Assembly: GCA_019649035.1 (NCBI GenBank)
Contig: BMAT01010356.1
Coordinates: 330,270 to 363,633, forward strand
DNA: 33,364 nucleotides
Direction: 5' to 3'
Source: Elysia marginata
Taxonomy: Eukaryota; Mollusca; Gastropoda; Plakobranchidae
The notes under the pieces are model-generated. The model saw only the letters and a program-made list of their open reading frames with translations, was not told where the DNA came from and did not search any database. This document shows, piece by piece, positions 1 to 10,860 of this stretch (position 1 is the first letter of the stretch; each line of letters starts with the position of its first letter). The translations under genes were made by a program, and so were the position numbers.

Positions 1-119
1 AACCTCCCTCCCTCCCTGTTCATTGAACGGGTACACAGCTAGTACATATATAATTTCACTCCTAAACAGACCTCTCTTTTACACTTATAAGTGGGTAAGT
101 TACCTTCTACTTTTAACAG

Positions 120-182
120 GTAACGATATTTGGTGAAGAAAAGAAGGCCTTTCACGCATTTCGGTACCTTTTGAGCGAGTAA
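120..182 (+). CDS. Weak plus-strand terminal-exon candidate
   Basis: Seen: good acceptor (TTCTACTTTTAACAG) followed by 20 codons (VTIFGEEKKAFHAFRYLLSE) and a TAA at 180-182. An opposing minus frame is open as well. The window edge prevents testing for an upstream exon. Confidence 0.18.
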   Translation, partial: VTIFGEEKKAFHAFRYLLSE

Positions 183-412
183 TGTTTTTGCCTTTACTTT
201 CTCATTCATAAAGTGTAATAGGGTTATTACTTTGACAACACATGGCGCGAAAATTCGTATAATTAACCAAGGGTAGGCAAGATAAATATCTTAATTTAAA
301 AAAAAAGTAAAAAAGTAAACCATAGGGTAACTCAGACAATTAATTTTAACTGTTGGTAAAAAGAGAAAAAGCATCACTTTCCCTTGTTTCCTATCGATTG
401 TCTGGTTCCGAT

Positions 413-460
413 GTCCAAATTTTATCTACGTCTTCGCTTGCTGATTGGGCTCCACTTTGT
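413..460 (+). repeat. Dispersed repeat, partial copy 3
   Basis: Seen: about 45 bp aligning with 3878-3925. Too short to be certain. Confidence 0.35.
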
Positions 461-784
461 TTTTTCTCCTTGTTTTTTAAGCATTAGTGGACATTAATGT
501 GTTTATGTTTTTTTTTTCTTTTTCGTGTTAGCGTTTTTCATGCCAGCGTGTAGGGGCACAGTTTGCTGATGTCCTGGCGTTTTGAGCAATTGAAAGCCAT
601 GATCCCCAACGTTTGTAATAAGCAAAACGTAATATCAAGAAGAAGACTGCCCGGGTGTGTTTGCAGATGTACCAATTTTATATTGTTTAAGTGTTGGCCT
701 GTAACATCGACGCAGCTTACGGGGTCATCGATATGTTTATGTGAATAGAATTACAAATATATACCATTGGTTAATGGCGCTTAC

Positions 785-817
785 ATCTTTGCAATTTGCA
801 GATTGTTTGCTCTTTTG
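785..817 (-). CDS. Possible microexon, QKSKQSANCKD
   Basis: Seen: minus strand, 33 nt between a good acceptor (GACTTTTGATTTTCTAAG) and a good donor (AAAGAT|GTAAGC). The frame is QKSKQSANCKD, phase 0/0, which could follow 3151-3026. At this length chance pairing of splice-like sites is quite possible. Confidence 0.22.
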
Positions 818-1045
818 CTTAGAAAATCAAAAGTCATCAAATTTTAATAAGTCCGAAAGAAGCAGATGACGGTTCCATTTTTTTCAGGTTTGAAGGCAGC
901 TGCTAAGAAGGATGCATTAAAATAAAGAAATAAATACTATTTCAAAAGTTTAAGAAAGTTTCAAAGAACCTCTTTACACACATTTTTTTTAAAGCAAAAA
1001 GTCAAAAAAGGTTTTTATACATAGTATCTGCCTCTGGTATTTGGC

Positions 1046-1136
1046 TCTCCCTGTCTTTCTGTCTCCGTCTCTCTCTCTGTCTATTTCTGTCTATTTCTCT
1101 CTCTCTCTCTCTCTGTTTCTCTCTCTCTCCCTCTCA
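1046..1136 (+). repeat. CT microsatellite
   Basis: Imperfect CT/TCTG repeat. Contains no gene. Confidence 0.9.
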
Positions 1137-1444
1137 GAATTCAGAACAGTCTAATAACTTTAACATTGCGAACTGAAACGCCGCAAGTCTTTTAGAATTC
1201 TCTTTATTTTTTTATTTTTCACACATATAAATTTAAAAATCTTAATACAAAAAATTTAAACACTCAATGTCCATTTCCTTCTCCAAATTCAAATCTTTTA
1301 TGTGTCTAGAGAGGTTTCTTAATATCTGATCTATTAAGAGACCACCGCATTGTTCAAAATCTGCAATGTAGAAATTCGTTAGGTTGAATCGGAGGATAAC
1401 ACCTACCCAGACCAGATATCATTAAACATAAAGAGCACAAGTTT

Positions 1445-1575
1445 ACATTATCTCGATTAAAATGAACAGAATGAGCAGCCCTCCGTTGAATTTGTAAACA
1501 CATTAGCTATGATTTTCAACAGAGCTTGAAAATCAATATCGACGATCTAGGACCCATATGGTAAAACTAAGTTTG
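1445..1575 (+). repeat. Dispersed repeat, copy 1
   Basis: Seen: shares with 3764-3882 the words CATTATCTC, AAATGAACAG, CACATTAGCT, AAATCAATATCG and the closing GGT.AAAAC in the same order and spacing. Type unknown; no tRNA boxes and no ORF. Confidence 0.6.
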
Positions 1576-2197
1576 TTTCCTCTTGCATTTGTGCATGTGT
1601 TTTGCGCGTTGATACGGCTCGTTTGCTGTTTAGTTCCTGCGTTCTACATTCTAATCTGTGTTCTTCTTCGGCATTTTCAATTGACTCTCTCCGCTTTGAT
1701 TGCTATATTGCTCTGAAACCTATCCCATTTGGGGAACGTTAAAATGCATTTCATTTCTTGCCCACTGATCGGCTTCTGTTTAAACTGTTCTATTGTAGTT
1801 ATAAATAATTTTGTGTGTGTGAGTGGGGGGGGGGGTGTCATTTCGTCTTTATAGTTGTACTTGGGTTTTTACTGATCGTCTATTTTCTTTTTGCTTCAAA
1901 GTCAGGTTTAAAAATCTATTTTCCTCTCTTTCTCGCTTAGATGATTTTATGTATGTTAATTGTTTGTGTCAAACTAGTTTTTTAGGTTTTTAAAACTATT
2001 GCATTATTTTAGTCTTCTCCCCTGAAAATTCAAATCTCATTTTACACTATTTATACTTCCTGCTGATTAATATTATTTGCAGTTCTTCCTTCCTTATTTA
2101 ATTCGGTTTTCTACAATAGCTCTGTCTGTTGTTTGTCAATATTTTCATTTGTTTTCCTTCCTCTGTCTCTGACAACCTCTCTATCTATCCCAACAGT

Positions 2198-2543
2198 GCC
2201 ACTCCGATCCTTCCCACAACACAAACACCGTGCAGCTCCGGCCAATCCAGCAGTACGAAGAGGTGCAAGCTTAGCACTTCTGGTAGTACCGAGAGGGTAG
2301 CACTCCGACCCTTCCAGCAGTACGAAGAGAGTGCAAGCTTAGCACTTCTGGTATCACCGAGAGTGTAGCACTCCGACCCTTCCAGCAGTACGAAGAGAGT
2401 GCAAGCTTAGCACTTCTGGTAGTACTGAGAGTGTAGCACTCCGGCTCTTCCCGCAACACAAAGACAGTGCAGCTCCGGCCCGTCCAGCAGTACGAAAAGA
2501 GTGCAAGCTTAGCACTTCTGGTAGTACCGAGAGTGTAGCAATC
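2198..2543. repeat. Higher-order minisatellite of 33-35 bp monomers
   Basis: Seen: ten monomers in tandem. Three kinds can be told apart: A (35 bp, GCAAGCTTAGCACTTCTGG start), B (33-34 bp, ending AGCAGTACGAAGAGAGT) and C (33-34 bp, with CCCGCAACACAAAGACAGT). Order along + is C-B-A-B-A-B-A-C-B-A, starts near 2198, 2232, 2265, 2300, 2333, 2368, 2401, 2436, 2469 and 2503, then a broken unit. A monomers recur at 68, 68 and 102 bp, so the array is built from 68-bp A/B dimers with C inserted as a third unit. Short open frames on both strands across it are by-products of the repeat. Confidence 0.93.
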
Positions 2544-3025
2544 CTACATGGGCTAGTTTACTATTAATGGTTTTTTTAACTACCTAGTCTATATATGCAT
2601 ACTTTACTGTTCCACCATTTTCGATCAAATTTAGGAACATTAGAAGAGGGTTTTATGTGAAAAGGTCGCGTTTTTTTTAAAATTATAAACAGCATGATTA
2701 GTGTGTTGATTAGCTTCAAATCAAAGAAGAGTTTACTTTCATAGCCACTAAATGGCACCTTGTGATTGGTAAAAAAAAATCCCATATTATGAACTTATTG
2801 GGATCTTTAACGCAACTCCCATAGATGAGCAATAAGCTCGTATGGAAATAAGAGCTTTATTACGGACTTTGAGTTTGATGGAAACTACAGGAAACAAGTT
2901 TTATTCTCCTTTTATTTCATTTGAATCGTTGTAGATGCCTCTAAATTGACCATTAGTCTATGTTATTAAAACAAGAGTGTGGCCCTTACACTTGCTGAGC
3001 TGTACAATTATAACTAAGCGCTTAC

Positions 3026-3151
3026 AGCTTTACTGCTTCGCGAGTTAGGCTCAAAGTCTTCCTTGGCTTGGTATCCTTTTGCTCTACCATGTAATGGTCC
3101 TTGCAGAGGTTGTGCATTTGAATATTTAAGATAATACAAATGGTCGTTGAC
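3026..3151 (-). CDS. Strong candidate exon, 42 codons, phase 0/0
   Basis: Seen: minus strand, 126 nt. The acceptor follows a long T-rich tract ending AATTAATCTCTAAG and the donor is AAAGCT|GTAAGC. The frame reads VNDHLYYLKYSNAQPLQG, then PLHGRAKGYQAKEDFEPN, then SRSSKA. Length is an exact multiple of three. A stop lies just inside the intron in the same frame (TAG four codons past the donor), as expected of a real exon edge. The sequence has the even composition of a globular protein surface. Family unrecognised. It may be a 3' exon of the same minus-strand gene or of a separate one. Confidence 0.57.
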
Positions 3152-3763
3152 CTTAGAGATTAATTGAGCAAAAATGAAAACAAAGTGAAAATGTCTTTAA
3201 GGCATTTTTGTATCTGGGTAAAAGACTAGCTATAAGCAGCATAAAGTAATATTTTGACAGATCAAAAAACGTAATTTTAAGCCCTCATTACTTTTTAAAC
3301 GCAATGTCACTGTTAAGCTTAAGGCTAACGAGTTAGTTTGATACAAGTTCCGATAAAGATACTTAACATTTAAGGCCCATTTCATCACCTTCAATCAATT
3401 GGAAATTTCATCTCGTCTATCAAAAGATATGCAAGGGACTTGTGAATGTTCATACCGATGCCATATAAGTACAGAAAAAATGGGCAAAAAACCGCAACCA
3501 CCCTGGCATCAATAATATGTTAGAAAAAGCTATTGTTCATTTACTTCGAAAAGTTTTTACTATGTTTTTTAAGACCTAAAAATTTGATATAGTAGTGTAA
3601 GGGCCTACTTTCCTCTCAAGTTTGGCTGATTAGCCTTTATAATAATTTCCTAATCCCAAACTTCGGTTCAGACGAATTTGGGGCTAAAAAAATAGACAAA
3701 ATAAATTGTTATCTCTATATTAGGCCACCAGCGATGCGGCACAGACAGTGCAAAAGAGAAAAC

Positions 3764-3882
3764 ATCCTCATTATCTCATTGAACCAAATGAACAGTCTCC
3801 AGCTTTGTTAGCACATTAGCTCTGCTTCTCACCACGGCTGCCAAATCAATATCGGAGAGCTCGAATCACCTGGTGAAAACGA
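3764..3882 (+). repeat. Dispersed repeat, copy 2
   Basis: Seen: same family as 1445-1575. It continues past 3882 into TTTTTTCGTCTACGCTTG and CATTGGCCC, which is matched by a third partial copy at 413-460 (TTTTATCTACGTCTTCGCTT, GATTGGGC). All three are on the + strand. Confidence 0.58.
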
Positions 3883-4243
3883 ATTTTTTCGTCTACGCTT
3901 GTTTTTCCATTGGCCCAGTGTTACATAATGAAGACTTTGAAGCTGTTCGTTTGCAAATTATCGCTTTCATTTTTCATTCAAATTTTTTTTCTCACTCCTT
4001 TTTTTCATTTGTTCTTATCTTTAGAACTTATGGTGTTTCTGAAACAAATCTTCATTTAAAAGCGGGACCTAAGCACTGAACTGATTGCTTCTAATTTTAC
4101 TGCTGCTCCATTTTTTATGACATATAAACAGTATTTTTTTTCTTTTTGCCTATTTGTTTCGACGTCTCATTTTTGTCTCTTAAAAAGCTCTCTTCCCGAC
4201 TGTCTCATCCCCGCCCCCTCCTCTCTCTCTCCCTCTCTCCCCA

Positions 4244-4281
<38 letters not shown>

Positions 4282-6217
4282 TACTGCCTTACTACCTTGA
4301 TATATTCAAAACTATTCACAAATTCGATTCCACCTCTCATACAGCTCCCAAACATCCCAGTCTTTAGATCTGACTGAGGTGATGTTAGAGCCAGGTTCGT
4401 TCTATCATTAAAGTCCATTCACCTTTTCTCTATCTTTCGTAGCCCTTCCTTCTCAGTCTTCTCTTGTCTTTTTTCATCCAACTTTTTGAGATCATAACTC
4501 GATAAGCTTGATAAGTTTATTGATTCACAATATTTTTTCTCAAAAAAGGCAGCAATTTGTATTATTTTATGTTCTTTAAGCTCTGTCTCTATTTCTTTCT
4601 CGGAGGTTCAATCTCGTCTTTGCTTTTGCTTCCGTTCTTGATCGCGCTCTCTTCCTCCCTCTCTCTCTCTCCTTCTTTCTCTTACAAAACAGTCACTGTC
4701 TTTTAGACCCCAACTCTACCAAAACCAAACATAAATACACCCTTATCCTCCATACATGTTCACTTCATGCAAGAGGTAAGAAGTCTGCCGCCACTCTAGA
4801 GAAATGTTCCATCCAACTAAGGGTCCATAATCTCCGAATAACCTACTCTATAACTACCAATCCTTTTATTATTCCCCACACCCCAATCTTCTCAGATCAT
4901 GAAAACATGGTTAGCTCCCAAACTACAAAAATATATTATAATAAATCTTATAGAAAGCGGTCATTCGATATAGGTTTTTTTTTCTTTTTTTGGACGGATC
5001 GCATACCATCATTCTTATTACGTTTCCGAATGTCTTTCTGTGTACGTCAATTTGTTTAGGTTTCTTCCTCATCTTTGCAGTCTGCCTTTTTATAATTCTG
5101 TTTGTCTGTCTGTTTCTGCTTTCTTTCTATTTTTCTCTCTCTCTCTCTATTACTCTATTCCACTTAACCTTTTTTGTTGTTCTGCCTCTGCGTCTGTCTA
5201 CCCCTAAACCTTATATCCTCTCCTGCCCTCAGCTCCTTCGTTTCCATGTGTCTCTCTCCTTATCAATGTCACTTTCGAATTCTTCTTTCTCCTTTCACAC
5301 TCATCTTTGAGCCCGTATCATTTTCACCACGCACCCATAATGGTATAACACTTCGTCATAAAATATTTTTAGTCTACTCTTTTTTTTTCACCTGAATTCG
5401 AGAAGAATACTGTCTCACGTAACGGCACTAGAGCTATAATAATTTTCTTTTTACCTCATACCTAGAGGCCTTTTATGATCGATATCTATTTGATATCTTA
5501 GGCTGAGCGGATATTATAGCTCTCGCTGTCTCCTTAATGGCTTATGGGTGCATGCAGATGCAACGATTGCAGCCAGAAGTTTAAGTTAGTGGGTAGTGTA
5601 GGGGCTGGTGGCAGAAAACTACACTATTCATAGTCGCTTCGTCAAAATAATGCGGGTTTTACTGTTGATAAGATCGTTAGTCTCTATTGGCCTACATTTC
5701 CAACCTGGTTCGCTTAAATTCGAACATTTACCCCTCTTTTTTCTGGCTACTAAAGATTATAGAGTTTTCACTACAGAACGTGATTTTTAAAACATTGCTC
5801 AAATATCGGTCTCGCATCGGGACAGAAATGAACAAGGCGTAAAACTGTGGATTTAGTATCAAGAGTGCAGTTTTCATAACCAAAACTTTCTATAATGTGC
5901 TGACGTAAATAACGAGTTAAAAGTTGAACGTACGAAATGAGACAATACAATAAAAAACACATGTATTTCTAATTTACTGATTCTTCTTCAAAATGAGGGT
6001 AATGTATTTTCACACCGTTCTAGACATGGACATCACACAATCCCGAGGTTAAACGCTGAAATCGCACACTGTAAAGCCGTGTAAAGCCTTCGCCTCCGTC
6101 TAGAGGTCCGTATGCTGAAGGAAGATTTGATGCATTACGGATACCTACTTCTTGCAAAAATTCTTCAGGTCTTGACTACACAAGGTTCATCCTCCGTTCA
6201 TAGCATTGTACTCGTAC
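3883..6217. other. T/C-rich stretch, no supported gene
   Basis: Contains CT runs near 4219, 4650 and 5130. The short frames here (up to 106 codons) are Ser/Leu/Phe-rich translations of pyrimidine tracts. No consensus exon pair seen. Confidence 0.6.
4219..4280 (+). repeat. CT microsatellite
   Basis: CCCTCTCT then a pure CT run. The overlapping Ser/Leu/Pro frames are low complexity, not genes. Confidence 0.92.
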
Positions 6218-6280
6218 GTATAATCATGTCCCCAAACACAACCCATAAGTAATTTATACTTTTCTCTAAGATTCTCTTAT
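6218..6280 (-). CDS. Weak exon candidate following 6576-6487
   Basis: Seen: minus strand, acceptor GTCTTCAG with a poor pyrimidine tract, donor ATAC|GTACGA. The frame enters with two bases, as exon 6576-6487 requires, and contains KRILEKSINYLWVVFGDMII. Another frame is open as well (reading CVWGHDYTYEYNAMNGG to a TGA). The phase match is the only reason to list it. Confidence 0.18.
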
Positions 6281-6486
6281 CTGAAGACTCTCCTCAATAC
6301 AAGATATCGTACGGCCAACGCAGTCTTAAACATAAAGTCGACAAAGTTTACATTTATTTAGAATCTTTGCAAGAAACTCAAACTATTTTATGGGCTCGTT
6401 TGATTATTTAGATTTCACACAATAAAATGCACAAATATTTAAAAAAAAAAACAAAAAAAAACTCAACAATTAGGCTGCACACTTAC

Positions 6487-6576
6487 CTCCATCCATAGGT
6501 TCGTAATTTCCCCAGTAGTTGGAGTGATGGACTAAGTGTAGGAAGTACGATGGCCGATTCACATTCTCCACATAGA
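6487..6576 (-). CDS. Strong candidate exon, NRPSYFLHLVHHSNYWGNYE
   Basis: Seen: minus strand, 90 nt with textbook borders: a pure pyrimidine tract (TTTTCTTCCCTCCCCCCAG) before it and a perfect donor (GGAG|GTAAGT) after it. Two bases carried in, 29 codons, one base carried out (symmetric phase 1). The frame reads YVENVNRPSYFLHLVHHSN, then YWGNYEPMDG. Aromatic/His-rich with NRPSYFLH. This faintly resembles the repeat core of AbfB-type beta-trefoil domains (a pattern near SVNxPGYYLRH), but that is a guess from one short exon. Its phase does not connect directly to the other listed exons, so at least one exon on each side is missing or it belongs to a second gene. Confidence 0.6.
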
Positions 6577-6759
6577 CTGGGGGGAGGGAAGAAAATAGTG
6601 GGAGAACGGTGAGTTATCTTCTTCTTACATTTAATGCTGCAACACAAGCACTTCACACTTGTAGTGTCAGTATGGGGGCTAAACAAAATATAAGGGGTTT
6701 CGTGGCATGCACCTTCTATTGGAGATCAGAATAAATAGTGGAGGCAGTCACTGCGCAAT

Positions 6760-6915
6760 CAAATGATTGAAAGATTTTAAGGGTATGAAATTAGCAGTGG
6801 AGAGAAGTAGGCTTTTAGTGGAAATGCCCGAAATGCCTGTCTTTAGTATGATTCGAACCTCCAATTTACAGTAGCGTCGGCACCCACCGCCTTGCCACTT
6901 AGAGAAGCATAGCTT
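6760..6915 (-). mobile_element. Third tRNA-derived SINE family, minus copy
   Basis: Seen on the minus strand: A box TGGCAAGGCGG (6887-6897), B box AGGTTCGAAT (6851-6860), then a body with CATACTAAAGACAGGCATTT, CGGGCATTTCCACT and CCTTAAAATCTTTCAATCA. The body is repeated in opposite orientation at 7123-7222. The head sits next to a hairpin at 6901-6984. Confidence 0.7.
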
Positions 6916-6984
6916 ATGCAATGTCGCAACTACGCTCCTTAAAAAGGAGTTTCATTGCGAAGGTCCTTGCTTAGCCTCTCCAAG
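6901..6984. repeat. Nested imperfect hairpin between the inverted SINE copies
   Basis: Seen: inner stem CTCCTT/AAGGAG (6935-6940 with 6944-6949, 3-base loop) inside GCAATG/CATTGC (6918-6923 with 6953-6958), inside a looser pairing of AGAGAAGCATAGC with GCTTAGCCTCT. A second small palindrome, GCATAGCTTATGC, sits in the left arm. Could be a short foldback element or a relic of rearrangement at the SINE head. Confidence 0.55.
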
Positions 6985-7122
6985 CGACTCGCTTACTTGA
7001 ACGGGAAGATCCAAATCGCACCAAAGGTAACCATTTTGACACTTAGACTAAACAGCAAACACAAAGAACAAACGATAAAATTTAAGGTGTGCCTCATAAT
7101 TATGAATTAATATCTACATATT

Positions 7123-7222
7123 AAATCACACTAAAGGCAGACATTTCGGGCATTTCAACTTAAAGCCTGCTTCTCTACACTTCTAATTCCACACCTTTAA
7201 AATCTTTCAACCTTCAATTGGA
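7123..7222 (+). mobile_element. Inverted partner copy of the 6.8-kb SINE
   Basis: Seen: AATCACACTAAAGGCAGACA, TTTCGGGCATTTCAACTTAA, CTTCTCTACACTTCTAATTC and TTTAAAATCTTTCAACC match the minus-strand body of 6760-6850. The head upstream is decayed; no B box remains. The two bodies form an inverted repeat about 270 bp apart. Confidence 0.72.
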
Positions 7223-7379
7223 GATAAGATGAAGTATTTCTTCTTAATGCTGAAGCTGGTTGTGCTATTTTGGCAGATAGAAAAAAGTTTAAAAATTTGC
7301 GCATAGTGCACTATTAATCATTGAATTTTGTTCCTCAAGCATATATGACTGTAATGCTTAAAATGGTTACAACAGGAAG

Positions 7380-7435
7380 ACAAAGAGACAGACAGAGAGA
7401 GAGAAAGAGAGCGAGAAAGAGAGAGAGAGAGAGAA

Positions 7436-7489
<54 letters not shown>

Positions 7490-7564
7490 TTGTTAACAGA
7501 GATAGACTGTTTTTTGACGGTTAAAACAGGAAGACAAAGAGACAGAGAGTGAGAGAGAGAGAGT
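7380..7564 (+). repeat. Long GA-rich microsatellite with internal duplication
   Basis: Seen: GA with AAAG interruptions, about 180 bp. The words GGAAGACAAAGAGACAG, GTTGTTAACAGAG / GTTGGTAACAGAG and TAGACTG / TAAACGA recur, so a unit of about 155 bp (7374-7528) has been partly duplicated to 7528-7580. The 138-aa minus frame here is a Ser/Leu artefact. Confidence 0.88.
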
Positions 7565-7971
7565 TGGTAACAGAGGTAAACGATTGGCGCCAATACAAAG
7601 TAAAAAATTGAGAAAGATAAGAGAGACAAAAGAAGAGAATGGATGTGTAAAAAGGGCATTACAAGGCAATAAAATGAGAGCGACGGAGAGAAATGAACAA
7701 ACACCAGTAAAAGAGGCGGACGGCTGTCAATCATCCGTCAAGATCCCGGGAAATCTGGAAAACTAATATTCCTGATGATCGATCGGAAAATCTTCTACGA
7801 GGAGGTCGAGTCACTGACCTTTTGTGTGGCTACACTAACTTAGCCCGCCATCATGAAAACATGGGTAACATCATCAAGATCAATGTTCGTTTAGAACTTA
7901 GAAAAGAGCCTAATTACGTTGTTTCGTTCCGGCAATCTCCCAAGATTTTTTAAACCTCGGCCTTAATCTCT

Positions 7972-8017
<46 letters not shown>

Positions 8018-10860
8018 ACTTTCACACACACACACCTACACACTCTGTCTCTCTGCAACATTATGATTCTTTCAAATTTTCCTGCCGAATGCCATGCCTA
8101 ATGATCCATGTTCCGGTATACCCACCACTGATTTTCCTAGTACTAGTAGATCTATGACACGTCTCATTTTATCTCTCTCCTTTACGCAAAGTAAAAAATG
8201 TACAACCAATACTAATTAGACATGTTATCTGTGTTATAATAATTTAATGGCATGTAATGTCAATTTGAAATCTAAATTTCCATTGTCACTGAAAGTCAAT
8301 TTCCATTCTATCACGAATTTTGAATGTAAATTTCATTTTGCCTAACACTACTATGTCGTGCCTGCTGTTAACAAAGATAAACAACCACGTTATTTTCCAG
8401 CAAGCCAGACTCTGTACGAAAAAAAACAGTTTAAAATGTTTGGCAATCTTGATTAATGACAGCTGTCCACTTCAGTACCTGGCTATCTGTGTGGACGATG
8501 CTCAACAAAGCTGGAGAGGCATTGTACTTATAGGCATGAAACTAACGAACTCGTTAGTTGACAGCAAATTAATTTGTAAAACTCGATGTTTAATTTCCTA
8601 AATTATGTTGAAGTAAAAATTAGAGAGTTGTTTTTTTTTTTGGAAAAAAAACTATAACAGCCAAACTGTGTATTGTTGAGAGATTTTGTGAGAGAAATAA
8701 ACACATTAAAGATTACGAGAGACATAGAGAAAAGATAATACAAGAAAATGCATTGGTAGTGAGAAACACAAAAAATAAGAGTTGTCAAAAAAAAAACGCT
8801 AGGGAACACAACTCACAGAAAGAAGGAAGTGAAAGAGGGACCTAAAGGAGAAACAAGCTAGACTATAGACACTGATTATTGTCTGCTCGACTGAACTTCA
8901 CACCTTGTCTTTTAAACGATTGTGTAAAGCTTTCCTTATGCTTTTAAATACCAAAGTAAGAGAAGAGAAAGACAGAGTGATAAAGCTAGAGATATAGATA
9001 TGGATGCACAATAAAACATATTCAGGCAAATATTCAGGAGATATATAACAAGATAGACAAGACCGGCAGATTAACAAAAAGGCAGAAAAAGAAGTTGAAT
9101 GATAATTACATAATCCGGCAAACACATGTGCATTGATACATACTGAACGAGAGAAAAGAAATGACCAGTAAAAAACCTAGAGAAAGGCTTGGATCTAGAT
9201 CAAGTAACTGAGGCAGGAGCCGCTAGTCACTCGTGGCCAGCAGCTGAGATGGTGGGGCGTGTTAGGCGTCACGTAGATCGCCTCCTACCGGGCACGCTGA
9301 GTGAAGGATGACACTCCATCTTCATCGATTGCTCTCTACAAACACTGTCATTTACTGCGCTTTATGAACTTTCAGAGGTTGGGGAAGAAGGAAAAAGTAA
9401 AGTTTCTGAAGTGGTGGTGGCGGGAGAGAAGGTGGAGATCGTTTGGTCCGTTACACAATTTTCAACAATTTACATTCTTGGCTAGTAAGTTTTCACAGTC
9501 TAAGTGGACTTCTTAATCCTTTTTTGTTCAACTGGTCCCTTTTGTTAACCTGACTTAGCGTGCTTGTCTTTCTGCGTCTCAGTTTCACTTAAATCATGGA
9601 TGAAAGGCTGGAGTAAAATCAGGAGTCATGTTTTGATTCTGTAGAATTTAATCTCAAACAAAAGAGTTTCATTTCTGTTATGGACGGCTGGTGATATAAA
9701 GATCTGCTGGTGGAGACAAATGGACAACGGGTAAAAGGAAAGGAGAGGCAAAGACAAAAAAGTAGAATAGAAAGAGTGAAGATGATTTATCTCAAGGAAA
9801 AGTGAAAATGCAGGGACATCAGGAGGTAGAAGTTAAAAAGGGGAGGGGAAGAGAATAGAAGGCAAAATTCTAAATTTATCTTATGAAAGTTATATTCAAA
9901 GATAAAAATTGCAAAAAAATCCTTTGATGGAGGCTGGTATATTTACCATTATCTTGAAACAGAGAGGGGTATAATCTCTTTAAGCCTGACTCACTAGACA
10001 TTAACACTCTTGGAAAATGATTTCCTTTGACAAAAGGTCAAAAACAAAAATGGTAACTATTTTGTCTATAAATTATGAACATATATTTCATGACGTTTCA
10101 GTTCCGTTATAAGAGCGTTCTCAAGAAATTCTCAGAAAAGATATAAAAGACCCACATTTTTTTGTCTCGTAAAGATACGTTAATTCCGCTAATTTGTAGA
10201 CTTTAGATGTCTTTTTTTATCTAAAGATTCAATCCGTTAGGGTTTTTTTCATACCCATCAAAATGATGTTATTTGGGTACTTATTCAATTGGCCATTGCC
10301 GTCCAGGGTGTAGACCTAGACAAAAACTCTACAGAAATTTCATGGAAACGAAAAATTGTAAAGAACGACACAGATGGATTACCCTTTGTCAAAAAGAGAT
10401 CCAACCAACGAGAATATAAAACTGAGATAGAGAAAATTATCCACAAAAGACAGACAAAAAGTTAAAAATGCAAATTCGATTTTTCAGATATAATTTCAGA
10501 AATGAAAAATTGTAAGAAAATCTGGGGTGCACGTTACGTAAACAAAATAATACGTCAGACGTTTCGCGTATTTTATAATTTCTACCAAATTTTGATAAGA
10601 TCCTTACCTTTTCATTCTCAAACTCAAAAACATAAATCTACAACAGATTCTGTTTACCCAAAAAGTCAAAATTGTCAAGAAAAGTAAACAGCGTCCGCTC
10701 GCCTGTATGTGATAAATGGCGAATAAATGTTGGCTGCTTTTTTTGCTTGTTTGTTTTTTTTTTTCTTTCTTAGAAATGCGGGAAAGAGCAGGTAGAATTT
10801 AAAGTAAAAACAAATTTTGGCCGCCTCTTCGCTCCTTCGTGAGTATTTAAATTTTTTCTT
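7565..10860. other. Mostly plain intron or intergenic DNA
   Basis: AT-rich, with one GC-rich patch at 9150-9310 whose plus frame is discussed as a finding. A minus-strand donor AAAAG|GTAAGG lies at 10605-10610 without a convincing exon. Nothing else supported. Confidence 0.5.
7974..8036 (+). repeat. CT then CA microsatellite
   Basis: Pure CT run followed by a short CA run. Confidence 0.92.

Noticed and set aside
541-757. Minus-strand frame of about 72 codons ending SKRQDISKLCPYTLA
   Set aside because: Could be a last exon, but no good acceptor or polyadenylation signal, and the plus strand is open as well.
7318-7734. 138-aa minus-strand frame
   Set aside because: Ser/Leu repeat from the GA microsatellite.
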